Assembly: GCF_001425835.1 (NCBI RefSeq)
Contig: NZ_LMDP01000001.1
Coordinates: 931,476-995,475, forward strand
Source of the DNA: Afipia sp. Root123D2
Lineage (GTDB): Bacteria > Pseudomonadota > Alphaproteobacteria > Rhizobiales > Xanthobacteraceae
Direction of reading: 5' to 3'
Length of the DNA stretch: 64,000 nt
Under the pieces are notes generated by a model. The model had not been told where the DNA came from. It saw only the letters and a list, made by a program, of their open reading frames with translations, and made no database searches. Shown one piece after another: positions 42,780 to 53,621 of this stretch (position 1 is its first letter; each line of letters begins with the position of its first letter). The translations under genes were made by a program, and so were the position numbers.

Positions 42780-43682
42780 ATGAATCAGGATGTCACACTT
42801 GAGCGGGTTTTGCCGCGGGCGGCGCCCGCGATTTTTGTTGTGCTGTGGAGCAGCGGCTTCATCGCCACCAAATATGCGCTGGCCGGTGCCGAGCCGCTGA
42901 CCTTCCTGTTCATCCGCATGGCCGCGGTGGTGCTGCTGATGGCGATCATCATCGCGATCGCGCGTCCCAAATGGCCGAACCGTGTCGACACATGGCACAG
43001 CGTGGTCGCCGGGCTTCTGGTCCATGGCTTCTATCTCGCGGGCACCGCGATCGCGATCTATCACTCGGTCCCGGCGGGGCTGTCGGCGCTGATCCCAGGC
43101 CTGCAACCGATCCTGACCTCGACGCTAGCCAATCGTTTTCTCGGTGAGCGCGTCACGCCGCTGCAATGGCTCGGCCTGCTGCTCGGGCTGTCCGGTGTGC
43201 TGCTGGTGCTGCATACGCGCCAGATGTCCGGGCAACTCGGTTGGGGCTGGCTCGGTACCTGCGTCTCGCTGATCAGCATCACGCTCGGCACACTTTATCA
43301 GAAGCGGTACTGCAGCCGCATCGACTGGCGCACCGGCAACCTGATCCAGTTCGTTGCCGCGGGCTGTCTCTACGCTGTCGGCGCATACCTGTTCGAAACG
43401 CGGCAGATTGTGTGGTCGTGGGAATTCGTGCTCGGCGTCGGCTGGCTGGCGATCGCGCTGTCGATGGGCTCCATCGGATTGCTGTACTGGCTGATCCGTC
43501 ACAACGGCACGACGCAGGTGGCGAGCCTGTTCTATCTGGTGCCGGTGGTGACGGCGCTGATGGCCTTCGTGCTGTTCGACGAACGCGTCGGCTGGCTCGG
43601 CATTGTCGGCATGGCGATCTGTGCGGCGGGTGTGTTTCTGGTCAACAAGCCGGCGAAGGTCGAGGTTTCGCCGGGGAGTTAG
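42780..43682 (+). CDS. EamA/DMT-family transporter
   Basis: A 300-residue inner-membrane protein with ten hydrophobic segments in two EamA repeats (FVVLWSSGFIATKYALAGAE in the first, VASLFYLVPVVTALMAFVLF in the second). Such proteins export amino acids or other small metabolites; the substrate is unknown. ATG 42780 fits the usual N-terminus and has AGG upstream. A hairpin-rich repeat follows the stop. Confidence 0.88.
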   Translation: MNQDVTLERVLPRAAPAIFVVLWSSGFIATKYALAGAEPLTFLFIRMAAVVLLMAIIIAIARPKWPNRVDTWHSVVAGLLVHGFYLAGTAIAIYHSVPAGLSALIPGLQPILTSTLANRFLGERVTPLQWLGLLLGLSGVLLVLHTRQMSGQLGWGWLGTCVSLISITLGTLYQKRYCSRIDWRTGNLIQFVAAGCLYAVGAYLFETRQIVWSWEFVLGVGWLAIALSMGSIGLLYWLIRHNGTTQVASLFYLVPVVTALMAFVLFDERVGWLGIVGMAICAAGVFLVNKPAKVEVSPGS

Positions 43683-43687
43683 GGCAG

Positions 43688-43815
43688 AGTGCCCCGGACG
43701 CGGTGCGGTGTTCTTCACACCGCTCCGCTGATCCGGGGCCGTTCCAAACTCTGAGTGTGGAATGGTCCCGGTTCTGCGAAGCAGCGTTACACGCTGCGTC
43801 GCGCCCGGGACACAA
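43688..43815. repeat. Second intergenic palindromic repeat (family 2)
   Basis: Two adjacent hairpins. The first (about 43691-43740) pairs GCCCCGGACGCGG with the CCGCTGATCCGGGGC side around CGGTGTTCTTCACACCG. The second (about 43764-43812) pairs GTCCCGG with CCGGGAC and has an inner AGCAGCGTTACACGCTGC hairpin. It sits between the convergent EamA and photolyase genes and may act as a terminator. The sequence style matches dispersed elements known from Bradyrhizobium-type genomes. Confidence 0.7.
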
Positions 43816-43821
43816 AAGTTC

Positions 43822-45263
43822 TCACTCCCGCGTCTTTTTGTATGCCGCCAGCGCGCGTTCGCGCGCCGCCTTGTGATCGACGATCGGCGCAGGATAGGTC
43901 TCGCCGAGGGTAATGTTGGCCGCGGCCAACTCCATCGGCGTCGCCTCCCATGGCTTGTGGATCAGCGGCGGCGGCAGGTGCTCAAGCTGCGGCACCCAGC
44001 GCGCGACATACGCGCCATCGGGATCGAACTTCTCGCCTTGCAGGATCGGATTGAACACCCGGAAGTAGGGCGCGGCGTCGGCACCTGAGCCCGCGACCCA
44101 TTGCCAGTTGGCGGGATTGCTGCCGGCATCCGCATCGACCAGCGTGTCCCAGAACCACGCTTCGCCGGCGCGCCAGTCGATCAAGAGATGCTTGACCAGA
44201 AACGATGCCACCACCATGCGCACGCGATTGTGCATCACGCCGGTGTGCCACAGTTCGCGCATACCGGCATCGACGATGGGATAGCCGGTCAGGCCGCGTT
44301 GCCACGCACGCAGCGCCTTGGCATCGCGCCGCCACGGAAAACCGTCGAACGTTTCCTGCAGATTGCGTGTGTGCAGATCTGGATGATCGAACAGCAGATG
44401 GCGGCAGAATTCGCGCCAGCCCAACTCGCTAAGAAACTTGTCGATGTCGCGCGACAGCGCCGGTTTGCGGTCGGCCGCGAAGCGGGCAGCGTGATAAATC
44501 CGGCGTGGCGAGATTTCGCCGAAGCGCAGATGCGGTGACAGCCGCGAGGTCGCCTCGCGATCCGGCCGGTCGCGGTCGGCTGCGTAACCCTTGATGCCGT
44601 GTTCAAGGAATCGCCAAGCTGCGCGCGTGCCGCTGCTTCGCCCGGTGTCCATGTGGCGCGTAACCCGCCCGCCCAGTCGGGCTTTGACGGTTCGAGATGC
44701 CAATCATCGAGGTCATCGCTGGCGACACCGTTCATCGCCGGAAACTTTTTTGGCGCGGGCAGCGGTGAGGGCGGATCGCCGAGGCTGAGCACGCGCTTCC
44801 AGAACGGCGTGAACACCCGCAGGCCACGGCCCTCCTTGTTGCGGATGCGCTCGGGGGGCGCCAGCAAATCGCCGGGAAAAGTCTCGTGCCGCACACCGAT
44901 GCTGGCGAGTGCCTCAGCGACGCGGCGTTCACGCGTGGCCTGCGCCGGGACGTGGCTCGCGTTCCAGAAAACAGCAGCGGCCTGCGTTTCGCGCGCAAGG
45001 TTTTCGATGATCGCGGCGGATTCGCCTTTGCGCAGGACGAGGCGTTGTCCGAGCGACCTCAGGTTTTCGTCGAGCGTGCGCAGCGATTGCGCCAGCCACC
45101 ACCGCGCCGCCCCGCCGAGCGACCGGGCCTTGGGAGCCTCGTCGTCAAGCACATACAGGCAGATCACCGGCGCGCCGGTCTTTGACGCGGCATGCAGGGC
45201 GGGATGATCGGAGAGGCGGAGATCGTCGCGAAACCAGACGATGACGGGAGCGGGCGCTGTCAT
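43822..45263 (-). pseudogene. phrB: Deoxyribodipyrimidine photolyase, frameshifted
   Basis: Two frames together encode a normal-length (about 480 residues) class I CPD photolyase that would repair UV dimers using FAD and light. The N-terminal part begins VIVWFRDDLRLSDHPALH, and the C-terminal part has SELGWREFCRHLLFDHPDL, WQRGLTGYPIVDAGMREL, HNRVRMVVASFLVKHLL and NWQWVAGSGADAAPYFRVFN. The break is near 44605-44615, where GEAAARAQLGD meets the FLEHGIKGY frame, and one missing base explains it. Everything else is well conserved, so this is either a very recent mutation or a base-calling error. Confidence 0.88.
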
Positions 45264-45338
45264 CCGCGCATTTAGCCTGAGTGCGCGCGGCGTGTCTGTA
45301 CATCAAAGAGAGTTCCGCGGGATGAGGAAGCGCAACAA

Positions 45339-45369
45339 AAAAGGGACGCCGCAGCGTCCCTTTTGTTTC
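45339..45369 (-). terminator. Rho-independent terminator of the peroxiredoxin gene
   Basis: AAAAGGGACGC and GCGTCCCTTTT form a perfect 11-bp stem with the 4-nt loop CGCA. Read on the minus strand it is followed by a T-rich run. It lies 17 bp after the peroxiredoxin stop and may serve both directions. Confidence 0.85.
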
Positions 45370-45385
45370 TGGCTGAGATGCGCGC

Positions 45386-46045
45386 TCAGTTCGGCTGCGG
45401 CACGATACGGATATACGGCTTCGGCGACTTCCAGCCGTTCGGATACTTCTCCTTGGCCTGCTCGTTGGTGACCGAGCCGGAGATGATCACGTCCTCGCCC
45501 TGTTTCCAGTTCGCCGGCGTCGAGACGTTGTGCTTGGCGGTGAGCTGCAGGGAGTCGATCGCGCGAACGATCTCATCGAAGTTGCGGCCGGTGCTCATCG
45601 GATAGGCCAGCGCGAGCTTCACCTTCTTGTCCGGACCGATGACGAACACGGTGCGTACCGTGGCATTGTCGGCCGGAGTGCGGCCGTCCGACGTGCCGCC
45701 GGTGTCGGCGGGGAGCATGTTGTAGAGCTTGGAGATCTTGAGGTCGGTATCGCCGATCATCGGGTAGTTCGGGGCGGTGCCGACGACATCCTTGATGTCA
45801 TCGCCCCACGCCTTGTGCTGGGCCACCGGATCGACGCTCAGGCCGATCAGCTTGACGCCGCGCTTGTCGAACTCCGGCTTCATGCGGGCGAGGGTGCCGA
45901 GTTCGGTGGTGCAAACCGGGGTGAAGTCCTTCGGGTGCGAAAACAGCAACGCCCAGCTATTGCCGATCCAGTCGTGGAAATGGATGTGTCCTTCGGTGGT
46001 GTCCGCTTCGAAATCGGGGGCCACCGCGCCAATCTGGAGTGTCAT
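45386..46045 (-). CDS. 1-Cys peroxiredoxin (Prx6 type)
   Basis: A 219-residue peroxiredoxin that reduces hydrogen peroxide and alkyl peroxides in the cytoplasm. The peroxidatic Cys is in FTPVCTTELG, preceded by the family segment WALLFSHPKD. The long C-terminal part (NWKQGEDVIISGSVTNEQAK) is typical of the Prx6/1-Cys group; no resolving Cys in the usual position is seen. GAGGCGAG lies upstream of the ATG. It is a single gene closed by a strong terminator. Confidence 0.93.
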   Translation of the reverse strand: MTLQIGAVAPDFEADTTEGHIHFHDWIGNSWALLFSHPKDFTPVCTTELGTLARMKPEFDKRGVKLIGLSVDPVAQHKAWGDDIKDVVGTAPNYPMIGDTDLKISKLYNMLPADTGGTSDGRTPADNATVRTVFVIGPDKKVKLALAYPMSTGRNFDEIVRAIDSLQLTAKHNVSTPANWKQGEDVIISGSVTNEQAKEKYPNGWKSPKPYIRIVPQPN

Positions 46046-46415
46046 GGTCTCGCCTCATATCGTTTGGGGAAGCACTTAAATCGCAGGCAGATATAGCCAT
46101 GCCGCAGTGAGAACGGAACCGCGCCGGAAAAAGGACAATATCCTTCTCCGGACCGGGGCATGATCAGTCAATTTATCCCCATTTTGAAGTGATCCCGGAA
46201 CGGGACAACTGCGCGCAATCGTGAGCGGTGCCGCAAAGAATCCTTCGATGCGCCGCAACGCCGCCGGGCCGCACTGCGACATCGTTGAACCTGCGGTGGT
46301 TTCGCTGCGACCTATCGGCACCACCGCGGAAAGATCGGGCCGTTAAGCCCAATCTTTAACGAATCATTTAACCCCGCATGAAAATGCTGCGGGATATAGA
46401 AACGAGTAAAGTACC
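46046..46415. promoter_or_regulatory. 370-bp gap with two leader hairpins upstream of the next gene
   Basis: No gene is supported. Close to the next start are an imperfect hairpin (AAAGATcGGGC with GCCCaATCTTT, 46330-46357) and a second one (CCCGCA with TGCGGG, 46373-46393). The second ends 22 bp before ATG 46416. They may form a structured leader or be the end of an upstream transcript; neither matches a riboswitch I know. Confidence 0.35.
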
Positions 46416-47015
46416 ATGACCGCCGCCTTGACGACGCTCACCCAACGATCCCTGTCCACCCTGCTGCCGTTCATTGAATCCCCGTCGATCGCCGATGGCG
46501 CCGTCGCGGCGCGCGCGCTCGGCCTGGTTCGGGACGGAGTCATCACCGGGGAAGGACCGACCACGGCGGGCCGGGTTCATTTTTCGCGGTCGCTCGATGC
46601 CGCCGACGCCGACTGGTGCGCGCGCATTCTGATGTCCGCGCCGGTCGCCGATCAGCCGGTCACCCGGGCCGAGGCCGAAGCGCTGTTCCAGATCAACGAG
46701 GCCGCGTCCGAGCGCAGCGACGACGGCCGCTTCGACGACCTGCTCGCCAAGGCGGTGGTGCATCACGCCGCGTCCGCATCGGGCCTGCCGGTGCCGCCGC
46801 GCCATGTCGCGCTGTCGCCCGACACCTCGATCGAGAGCTGGGCGCCGACCAAGGCGGTCGGGGTCAACACCGAAGTGCTGGAATGGATTTCGGGCCAGAT
46901 GCGCGGCAAGCGCCGCAGTAATCGCGCGTTCGCTATGATGGGGATTCTTCTGGTCGGCGCCGCGACGCTGCCGGTGGTCCAGACTCTGCCGAACGTCATC
47001 GATCTCGGGATGTAA
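46416..47015 (+). CDS. Unknown protein with C-terminal membrane anchor
   Basis: A 199-residue protein. The body is soluble and helical, with VTRAEAEALFQINEAASERS followed by DDGRFDDLLAKAVVHHAASA, a pattern reminiscent of small TerB/EF-like helical domains. Near the end a hydrophobic stretch (FAMMGILLVGAATLPVV) predicts a single membrane helix. There is no signal peptide, so most of the protein should be cytoplasmic. I do not recognise a named family. It is a single gene between two intergenic elements. Confidence 0.75.
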   Translation: MTAALTTLTQRSLSTLLPFIESPSIADGAVAARALGLVRDGVITGEGPTTAGRVHFSRSLDAADADWCARILMSAPVADQPVTRAEAEALFQINEAASERSDDGRFDDLLAKAVVHHAASASGLPVPPRHVALSPDTSIESWAPTKAVGVNTEVLEWISGQMRGKRRSNRAFAMMGILLVGAATLPVVQTLPNVIDLGM

Positions 47016-47060
47016 GGGGCGGACCTCGCCGCAATCCTAAAGGCCATTACGTGCTTAGAA

Positions 47061-47149
47061 TGTCATGCCCGGCCTTGTGCCGGGCATCTCGCTTAGGTGG
47101 GCACCACGCGTCCCTGATCGGGATGGCCGGAACAAGTCCGGCCATGATA
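47061..47149. repeat. Intergenic palindromic repeat, full copy (family 1, copy C)
   Basis: A composite element with left hairpin ATGCCCGGccttgtgCCGGGCAT and right hairpin ATGGCCGGAacaagTCCGGCCAT, separated by about 40 bp. It lies between convergent genes. Confidence 0.85.
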
Positions 47150-47163
47150 ATCGGGGCTAATCT

Positions 47164-49023
47164 CTACTTCACACCCGCCGACTTCGGCCCATTAATGCCG
47201 ACTGTGCGGCCGGGAAATCCGGCGACATCGAAATAGCGCTGCTTCTCCACCCGCTGGAAGTGCAGCACTGTGCGCAAGCCGTTCGCCGCCGGTCTGGAGG
47301 CGATGGTGCCGGTGAATGCCTTCGGCGTCGTACCGTTGGGCAGTGCCTCGGTCATCACCCGGCCGATCAGCGGGCCTTTGTGCGGCGGACGCAGCCCCAT
47401 CACCTTCATCAGCGTCATGCCGACGTCGGCGTTGCTGACCGGCAGCGGATCGGCATAGCCGGTTTTGAAATCCGGCCCGATCGCGGCCATGAAGTTCATG
47501 GTGTCGGCGCGGCTGAAATTGCCGTGCATGCCCTGGCCCTGCTGGAGGCCGGTGTCGGCCACCACCACGGTGCACAGGATCGGTTCATCGCAGCCGGTGG
47601 CATACGAGCGGAAGTTGACCACGATCGCCGGGTTCGGCGTCAGCGCGCGGCCGGCGAGGTTGATGCGCGACAGCGGCAACGTGCCGGGGAAGCTGCCGAG
47701 ATCGTCGTGAACGAAGAGGCCGCTGACGTAATCCTGCGCGAGCAGGGCGTCGATGACCTTGCGCGTCAGCCTGCGATCCTTGCTCGGCACGTACACGAGG
47801 TCCGAGCCGCCATTGGCTGCGACGATGATATCGGGCTTCGCCGGATTCTTGCCGATCAGCCCGTTGCCGGCGCGCGGATGGGCGTTGTCCGCGACCGCCG
47901 CATTGCCTCGATCGGGATCGGCCAGCGGTAAGTCGAGCGCATGCGCGAGATCGAGCGCGAGGAAGCCGGGCGGCAAATCGCCACGGCGGACATTCGCGTA
48001 GGTGCGCTTCGCCGCCGGCGAGGTCGAACTTTCCTTGGAGATGGTCGAGAAGCCGTGGTCGGCGGAAACGACAATATTGGTGGTCGCCTCAAGGCCAAGC
48101 TCGCGCAGCGCCTGACGCAGTTGCGCGAGGTTGTCGTCGGCATTTTTAATGGCGGCGAGCGAGGTCGGGCCGTTGATGCCGGGCGTCACCTTGCCGAAGC
48201 TGTCGCCCTGATTGTGTTGGGTGCCGTCGGGGTCGCGCGACCACAGCACCAGCACGAACGGCTTGTTGCGCGCCTTGAACTTCGGAAGGATCACCTTGGT
48301 GACGGCGTCGGTGAAATATTTCTGCTGGATCACATTCGCGGTGGTCGCGCCGGGCTTCTCGAAATTGCCGGCATTGCCGTTGTCGCCGGGATTCTTGCCG
48401 CGGGCGGGCGTGACGAGCGGAAGCCCGGATTCGCTCAGGGCGGACTTGACGTCGTCGGACAGCGGAATGCCGAGCGGCTTGCCGTCCTTCATCGCGCCGG
48501 TCTGGTCGTCGATGATAATGGTTTGACTGCCGGTGCGCGCGGTGTGGTCGAACACCAGCGTCGGGCCGAGCTTGCCGACGGCGGCGGTGCTGTAGCCTTC
48601 GCGGCGCGCGGCGGCGAGAATCGATTCCTCATCGAGAAAGTTGCCGTGATAGTGCTCGTCGACGTCGCCCATCACCGGGTCGCTCTCGAGGAACGGCGTC
48701 ACGCTGCCGCCGGCCGCGCCGACCGGATAGCCGGAATAGATCGTGTTGCTGAACACGCCGGTGTCGCCGAGGTAATGGCCGGTCGCCATGCCCGAGGCGT
48801 TCGGCATGGTGAAGGTCGGAAACAGTGCGTGCGGATTCTTGAAATTCACGCCCTGATCGCGCAGCGCAGCCATTGCCGGCGCGGTTTCGGGGGTGACTTT
48901 CAGCGCCCGCAACCCGTCGGGAACGAACAGAATGAGGTTGTGGGGGGCGGCATTGGCGGCGAGGGCCGGCAGGGCCGAACATATCAGGAATCCGATGGAA
49001 ACGGCGGTGGTTTTGTGGCGCAT
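47164..49023 (-). CDS. Secreted alkaline-phosphatase-superfamily phosphodiesterase
   Basis: A 619-residue exported protein with a Sec signal (VSIGFLICSALPALAANA). The catalytic domain belongs to the type I phosphodiesterase/nucleotide pyrophosphatase group: LILFVPDGLRA supplies the first metal Asp, FPTFTMPNASGMATGHYLGD the nucleophilic Thr region, WSRDPDGTQHNQGD and VSADHGFSTI the later Asp/His metal ligands. It probably hydrolyses phosphodiesters or nucleotides in the periplasm, perhaps for phosphate supply. It is a single gene, divergent from the carboxylase gene; no pho box was identified. Confidence 0.9.
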   Translation of the reverse strand: MRHKTTAVSIGFLICSALPALAANAAPHNLILFVPDGLRALKVTPETAPAMAALRDQGVNFKNPHALFPTFTMPNASGMATGHYLGDTGVFSNTIYSGYPVGAAGGSVTPFLESDPVMGDVDEHYHGNFLDEESILAAARREGYSTAAVGKLGPTLVFDHTARTGSQTIIIDDQTGAMKDGKPLGIPLSDDVKSALSESGLPLVTPARGKNPGDNGNAGNFEKPGATTANVIQQKYFTDAVTKVILPKFKARNKPFVLVLWSRDPDGTQHNQGDSFGKVTPGINGPTSLAAIKNADDNLAQLRQALRELGLEATTNIVVSADHGFSTISKESSTSPAAKRTYANVRRGDLPPGFLALDLAHALDLPLADPDRGNAAVADNAHPRAGNGLIGKNPAKPDIIVAANGGSDLVYVPSKDRRLTRKVIDALLAQDYVSGLFVHDDLGSFPGTLPLSRINLAGRALTPNPAIVVNFRSYATGCDEPILCTVVVADTGLQQGQGMHGNFSRADTMNFMAAIGPDFKTGYADPLPVSNADVGMTLMKVMGLRPPHKGPLIGRVMTEALPNGTTPKAFTGTIASRPAANGLRTVLHFQRVEKQRYFDVAGFPGRTVGINGPKSAGVK

Positions 49024-49181
49024 GGTGGAAGAGCCTTTTTGCTATCAAAAGCAGGGCTTGGCTTGGCGCCGAATGTGTAGTTTCTGGCCGCGACAGATTT
49101 GTTACAACCAGCCGTTCATGGCACATTATCCACCAACGGTCCGCCAATCCGGCCCCCCATCCAGGTGTAAGTCAGCTCCGC

Positions 49182-51197
<2,016 letters not shown>

Positions 51198-51206
51198 GGT
51201 GTCCCC

Positions 51207-52085
51207 ATGCAATGGCGTCATCGCCGGGAGAGCTTGCGGGCAATTCTCGCCGGGTCGCTGTGCGTGCGGCCGGCATCGGTGTATGACGCGATCTCGGCGC
51301 GCATTGCCGAAGACCTCGGTTTCGAGATGGGCATGTTCGGCGGTTCGACCGCGTCGCTTGCCGTGCTGGGCGATCCCGACCTGGTGCTGATCACACTGAC
51401 GGAACTTGCCGAACAGGTGCGCCGGATGTCGCGCGCCGGTGCGCTTCCGGTGCTGGTCGATGCCGACCACGGCTACGGCAATGCGCTCAATGTCCGCCGC
51501 ACGGTACAGGAACTGGAAGCGGCCGGCGCGGCAGGCCTGACCATCGAGGACACGCTGCTGCCGCAGGCTTATGGCGCGGCCGGGCCGCAACTGATCTCGA
51601 TCGAGGAGGGCATCGGCAAGATGAAGGCCGCCCTCGATGCGCGCTGCGATCCCGGACTGGTGATCATGGGGCGAACCGGAACGCGCGGCGGCGGTCCCGC
51701 AGCGGCGGCCCTCAACGACGCCATCGCGCGGGCCAAGGCCTATGAGGCGGCGGGCGTCGATGCGCTGTTCTTCACCGGCCTCAAGACCCGCGCCGAACTG
51801 CAGGCGATCGCATCGGCGACGACGCTGCCGATCGCGCTGGGCAATACAGAGGGCGAACTCGCCGACATGGATTTTCTCGCCAGCCAGCGCGTGCGCATCG
51901 CCCATCAGGGCCATGCGCCGTTCGCCGCCGCGACGCAGGCGGTGTACGATACGCTGAAGGCGCTGCGCGACGGTGTTGCGCCGAAGGATCTCAAGGGCCT
52001 GCCGTCCCGCGATCTCACCGCGCGCCTGACGCGCGAGGATGACGTGAATGCGCGTGCCGCCGCAACGCTCGGCCTGAAGACGTAA
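51207..52085 (+). CDS. Oxaloacetate decarboxylase-like enzyme (isocitrate lyase/PEP mutase family)
   Basis: A 292-residue (beta/alpha)8 enzyme of the PEP mutase/isocitrate lyase superfamily. The family signatures are CVRPASVYDAISARIAEDLG, MGMFGGSTASLAVLG and the metal-binding VLVDADHGYGNALNV. The sequence is closest in style to the PA4872-type oxaloacetate decarboxylases rather than to methylisocitrate lyase, since the Cys-containing KKCGH loop is absent. GAGG precedes the ATG, and the gene follows pccA by 9 bp, implying shared carbon metabolism around oxaloacetate and propionyl-CoA. Confidence 0.87.
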   Translation: MQWRHRRESLRAILAGSLCVRPASVYDAISARIAEDLGFEMGMFGGSTASLAVLGDPDLVLITLTELAEQVRRMSRAGALPVLVDADHGYGNALNVRRTVQELEAAGAAGLTIEDTLLPQAYGAAGPQLISIEEGIGKMKAALDARCDPGLVIMGRTGTRGGGPAAAALNDAIARAKAYEAAGVDALFFTGLKTRAELQAIASATTLPIALGNTEGELADMDFLASQRVRIAHQGHAPFAAATQAVYDTLKALRDGVAPKDLKGLPSRDLTARLTREDDVNARAAATLGLKT

Positions 52086-52106
52086 CGGCAATCATCGGAG
52101 ACTGCG

Positions 52107-52475
52107 ATGAGCGATGTCATCCGCCACGTCGTCATTCACGGCAGGGTGCAGGGCGTCGGCTTTCGCTACTGGACCGAGGATGCCGCGCATCGCCATGGCG
52201 TCGGCGGCTGGGTGCGCAACCGCCGCGACGGCACGGTGGAAGCGGTGTTCGCCGGATCGTCCGCCGCGGTGGCGGCGATGATCGCCGACTGCAAACAAGG
52301 TCCGTCCTCGGCACGCGTCACGCGCATCGATGAAAGCGACGGCAGCGCGCAGGATCTGAATCTGCGCCCGGCAGTTTCACGGACGCGGCAGTTGCAGTTG
52401 TCATGGCCGGGCTTGTCCCGGCCATCCACGTCTTTTTCTGCAGCAGCTTCGCTAGGTCGTGGATGGCCGGAATAA
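52107..52475 (+). CDS. acyP: Acylphosphatase with repeat-derived C-terminal extension
   Basis: The first 95 residues or so form an acylphosphatase that hydrolyses acyl phosphates: IHGRVQGVGFRYWTEDAAHR has the phosphate-loop and catalytic Arg, and GGWVRNRRDGTVEAVFAG the catalytic Asn. Normal family members end near there. Here the last 25 residues (LSWPGLSRPSTSFSAAASLG...) are encoded by the intergenic palindrome at 52400-52488, and the stop codon lies inside it. The start is ATG 52107, 21 bp after the upstream gene. The tail is probably unstructured. Confidence 0.9.
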   Translation: MSDVIRHVVIHGRVQGVGFRYWTEDAAHRHGVGGWVRNRRDGTVEAVFAGSSAAVAAMIADCKQGPSSARVTRIDESDGSAQDLNLRPAVSRTRQLQLSWPGLSRPSTSFSAAASLGRGWPE

Positions 52476-52488
52476 ATCCGGCCATGAC
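52400..52488. repeat. Intergenic palindromic repeat overlapping acyP (family 1, copy D)
   Basis: An 89-bp full copy starting GTCATGG and ending CCATGAC. It has hairpins GTCATGGCCGGGcttgtcCCGGCCAT and ATGGCCGGAataaaTCCGGCCAT and a middle pair of CCACG and CGTGG arms. It overlaps the last 76 bp of the acylphosphatase frame and supplies its TAA stop. Confidence 0.88.
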
Positions 52489-52532
52489 GGTTCAGAGAGT
52501 GAGTCGCACGCATCTCATCGTCGTCTCAGTCA

Positions 52533-53438
52533 CTATCGCTGCCTCTGCGCGCAAACCTCTTTGGCAATTGCGACGAAACGCGCGGCGAGTGGAGACAGGT
52601 TGCCGTCCCGCCATGCCAGCGCGATATCCAGCGTCGCCGCCGTGTCCTCGATCTCGACCGCCTTGATTCCGGGCGGCAGCGTCGAAACGAACGAGGCATC
52701 GAGGATCGTGCATCCGAAGCCGGATTGGACGAGTTGCAGGAGCACCGGAAGGTCGTCGGCTTCCTCCGCGATGTTGAGAGACAGTCCATACGTTCCGATC
52801 AGGTCGTTGACCAGCGAACGGAAGCCGCGCCAGCGGCTGGCCGTGCCGATCACGATCGGCGCCGTCACCAGCGTTTCGAGCGAGATCGAGCGGTGCCGCG
52901 CCCAGGGATGGCGCGCGGGAACGAGCGCGATCAGGCGTTCTTTCGAGATCGGAATGTTCTTCTGCGGCGGCGTCGAGACAACGGACATGATGAAGCCGAG
53001 ATCGATCGTACCCTCCTCGAAAGCCGTCGCCTGTTCGGACGAGGCCAGAAGCCGCAGCCCGACCTGGGCGTCGGGATACTGCTTGCGGAATTCGATGATG
53101 ATGTCGGGCATCGGGCCGGTCGCGGCGAACGTTGAATACCCCACCATGATGGTGCCGCTGAACCCCTGCGCCACCTTGCGGGCGTGGGTGAGGGCGCGCG
53201 TCAGGCGCTGCATCGCTTCAGTGGCGTCGCGGTAGAGCGTTTCGCCGGCGGGCGTCAGGGTCACGCGCCGGGTGGTCCGTTCGAACAGCGCAAAGCCGAG
53301 TTGCTGTTCAAGCTGGCGGATGCTGCGGCTGAGCGCCGGCTGGGCGATCCCGATCTGCTCGGCCGCTTTCCGGAAGCTGAGGGTTTCGCCGACCGCCAGG
53401 AAGTACTGCATCCTGGCATGCAACGCGTGATGGATCAT
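52533..53438 (-). CDS. LysR-family regulator divergent from gamma-glutamyltransferase
   Basis: A 301-residue LysR-type protein with DNA-binding segment MQYFLAVGETLSFRKAAEQI followed by IAQPALSRSIRQLEQQLG, and a full effector domain. The frame starts with ATG at 53438. A perfect palindrome 13 bp upstream is a likely operator. The divergent genes are a gamma-glutamyltransferase-like enzyme and a periplasmic binding protein, its likely targets. The effector is unknown. Confidence 0.9.
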   Translation of the reverse strand: MIHHALHARMQYFLAVGETLSFRKAAEQIGIAQPALSRSIRQLEQQLGFALFERTTRRVTLTPAGETLYRDATEAMQRLTRALTHARKVAQGFSGTIMVGYSTFAATGPMPDIIIEFRKQYPDAQVGLRLLASSEQATAFEEGTIDLGFIMSVVSTPPQKNIPISKERLIALVPARHPWARHRSISLETLVTAPIVIGTASRWRGFRSLVNDLIGTYGLSLNIAEEADDLPVLLQLVQSGFGCTILDASFVSTLPPGIKAVEIEDTAATLDIALAWRDGNLSPLAARFVAIAKEVCAQRQR

Positions 53439-53450
53439 GTCCCGGCTGTT

Positions 53451-53465
53451 TATTGATGCTCAATA
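53451..53465. promoter_or_regulatory. Palindromic operator candidate for the LysR protein
   Basis: TATTGA and TCAATA flank the 3-nt spacer TGC, giving a perfect 15-bp palindrome with the T-N11-A form of LysR boxes. It lies 13 bp upstream of the LysR start and about 155 bp upstream of the transferase gene, in a locally AT-rich patch. Confidence 0.6.
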
Positions 53466-53621
53466 GGCATTAATTGGTCCTGAAATGGTATTGGACGGGT
53501 ATCAATGTGATCTGTCAAATCGAAAGCGTCGCCAGCCGATCCGCCGGGACTGGAGGCATGGCCGGAGGCGGCTGCCGCCTCATGACACGACACGCACGAA
53601 CCAGTGACAGGGAAGAACGGA

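Noticed and set aside
46076-46324. 82-residue minus-strand open frame upstream of the peroxiredoxin gene
   Set aside because: No ribosome-binding site, no recognisable pattern, and it covers the promoter region.
47941-49080. 379-residue plus-strand open frame opposite the phosphodiesterase
   Set aside because: Antisense shadow; the minus strand has the signal peptide and metal-site motifs.
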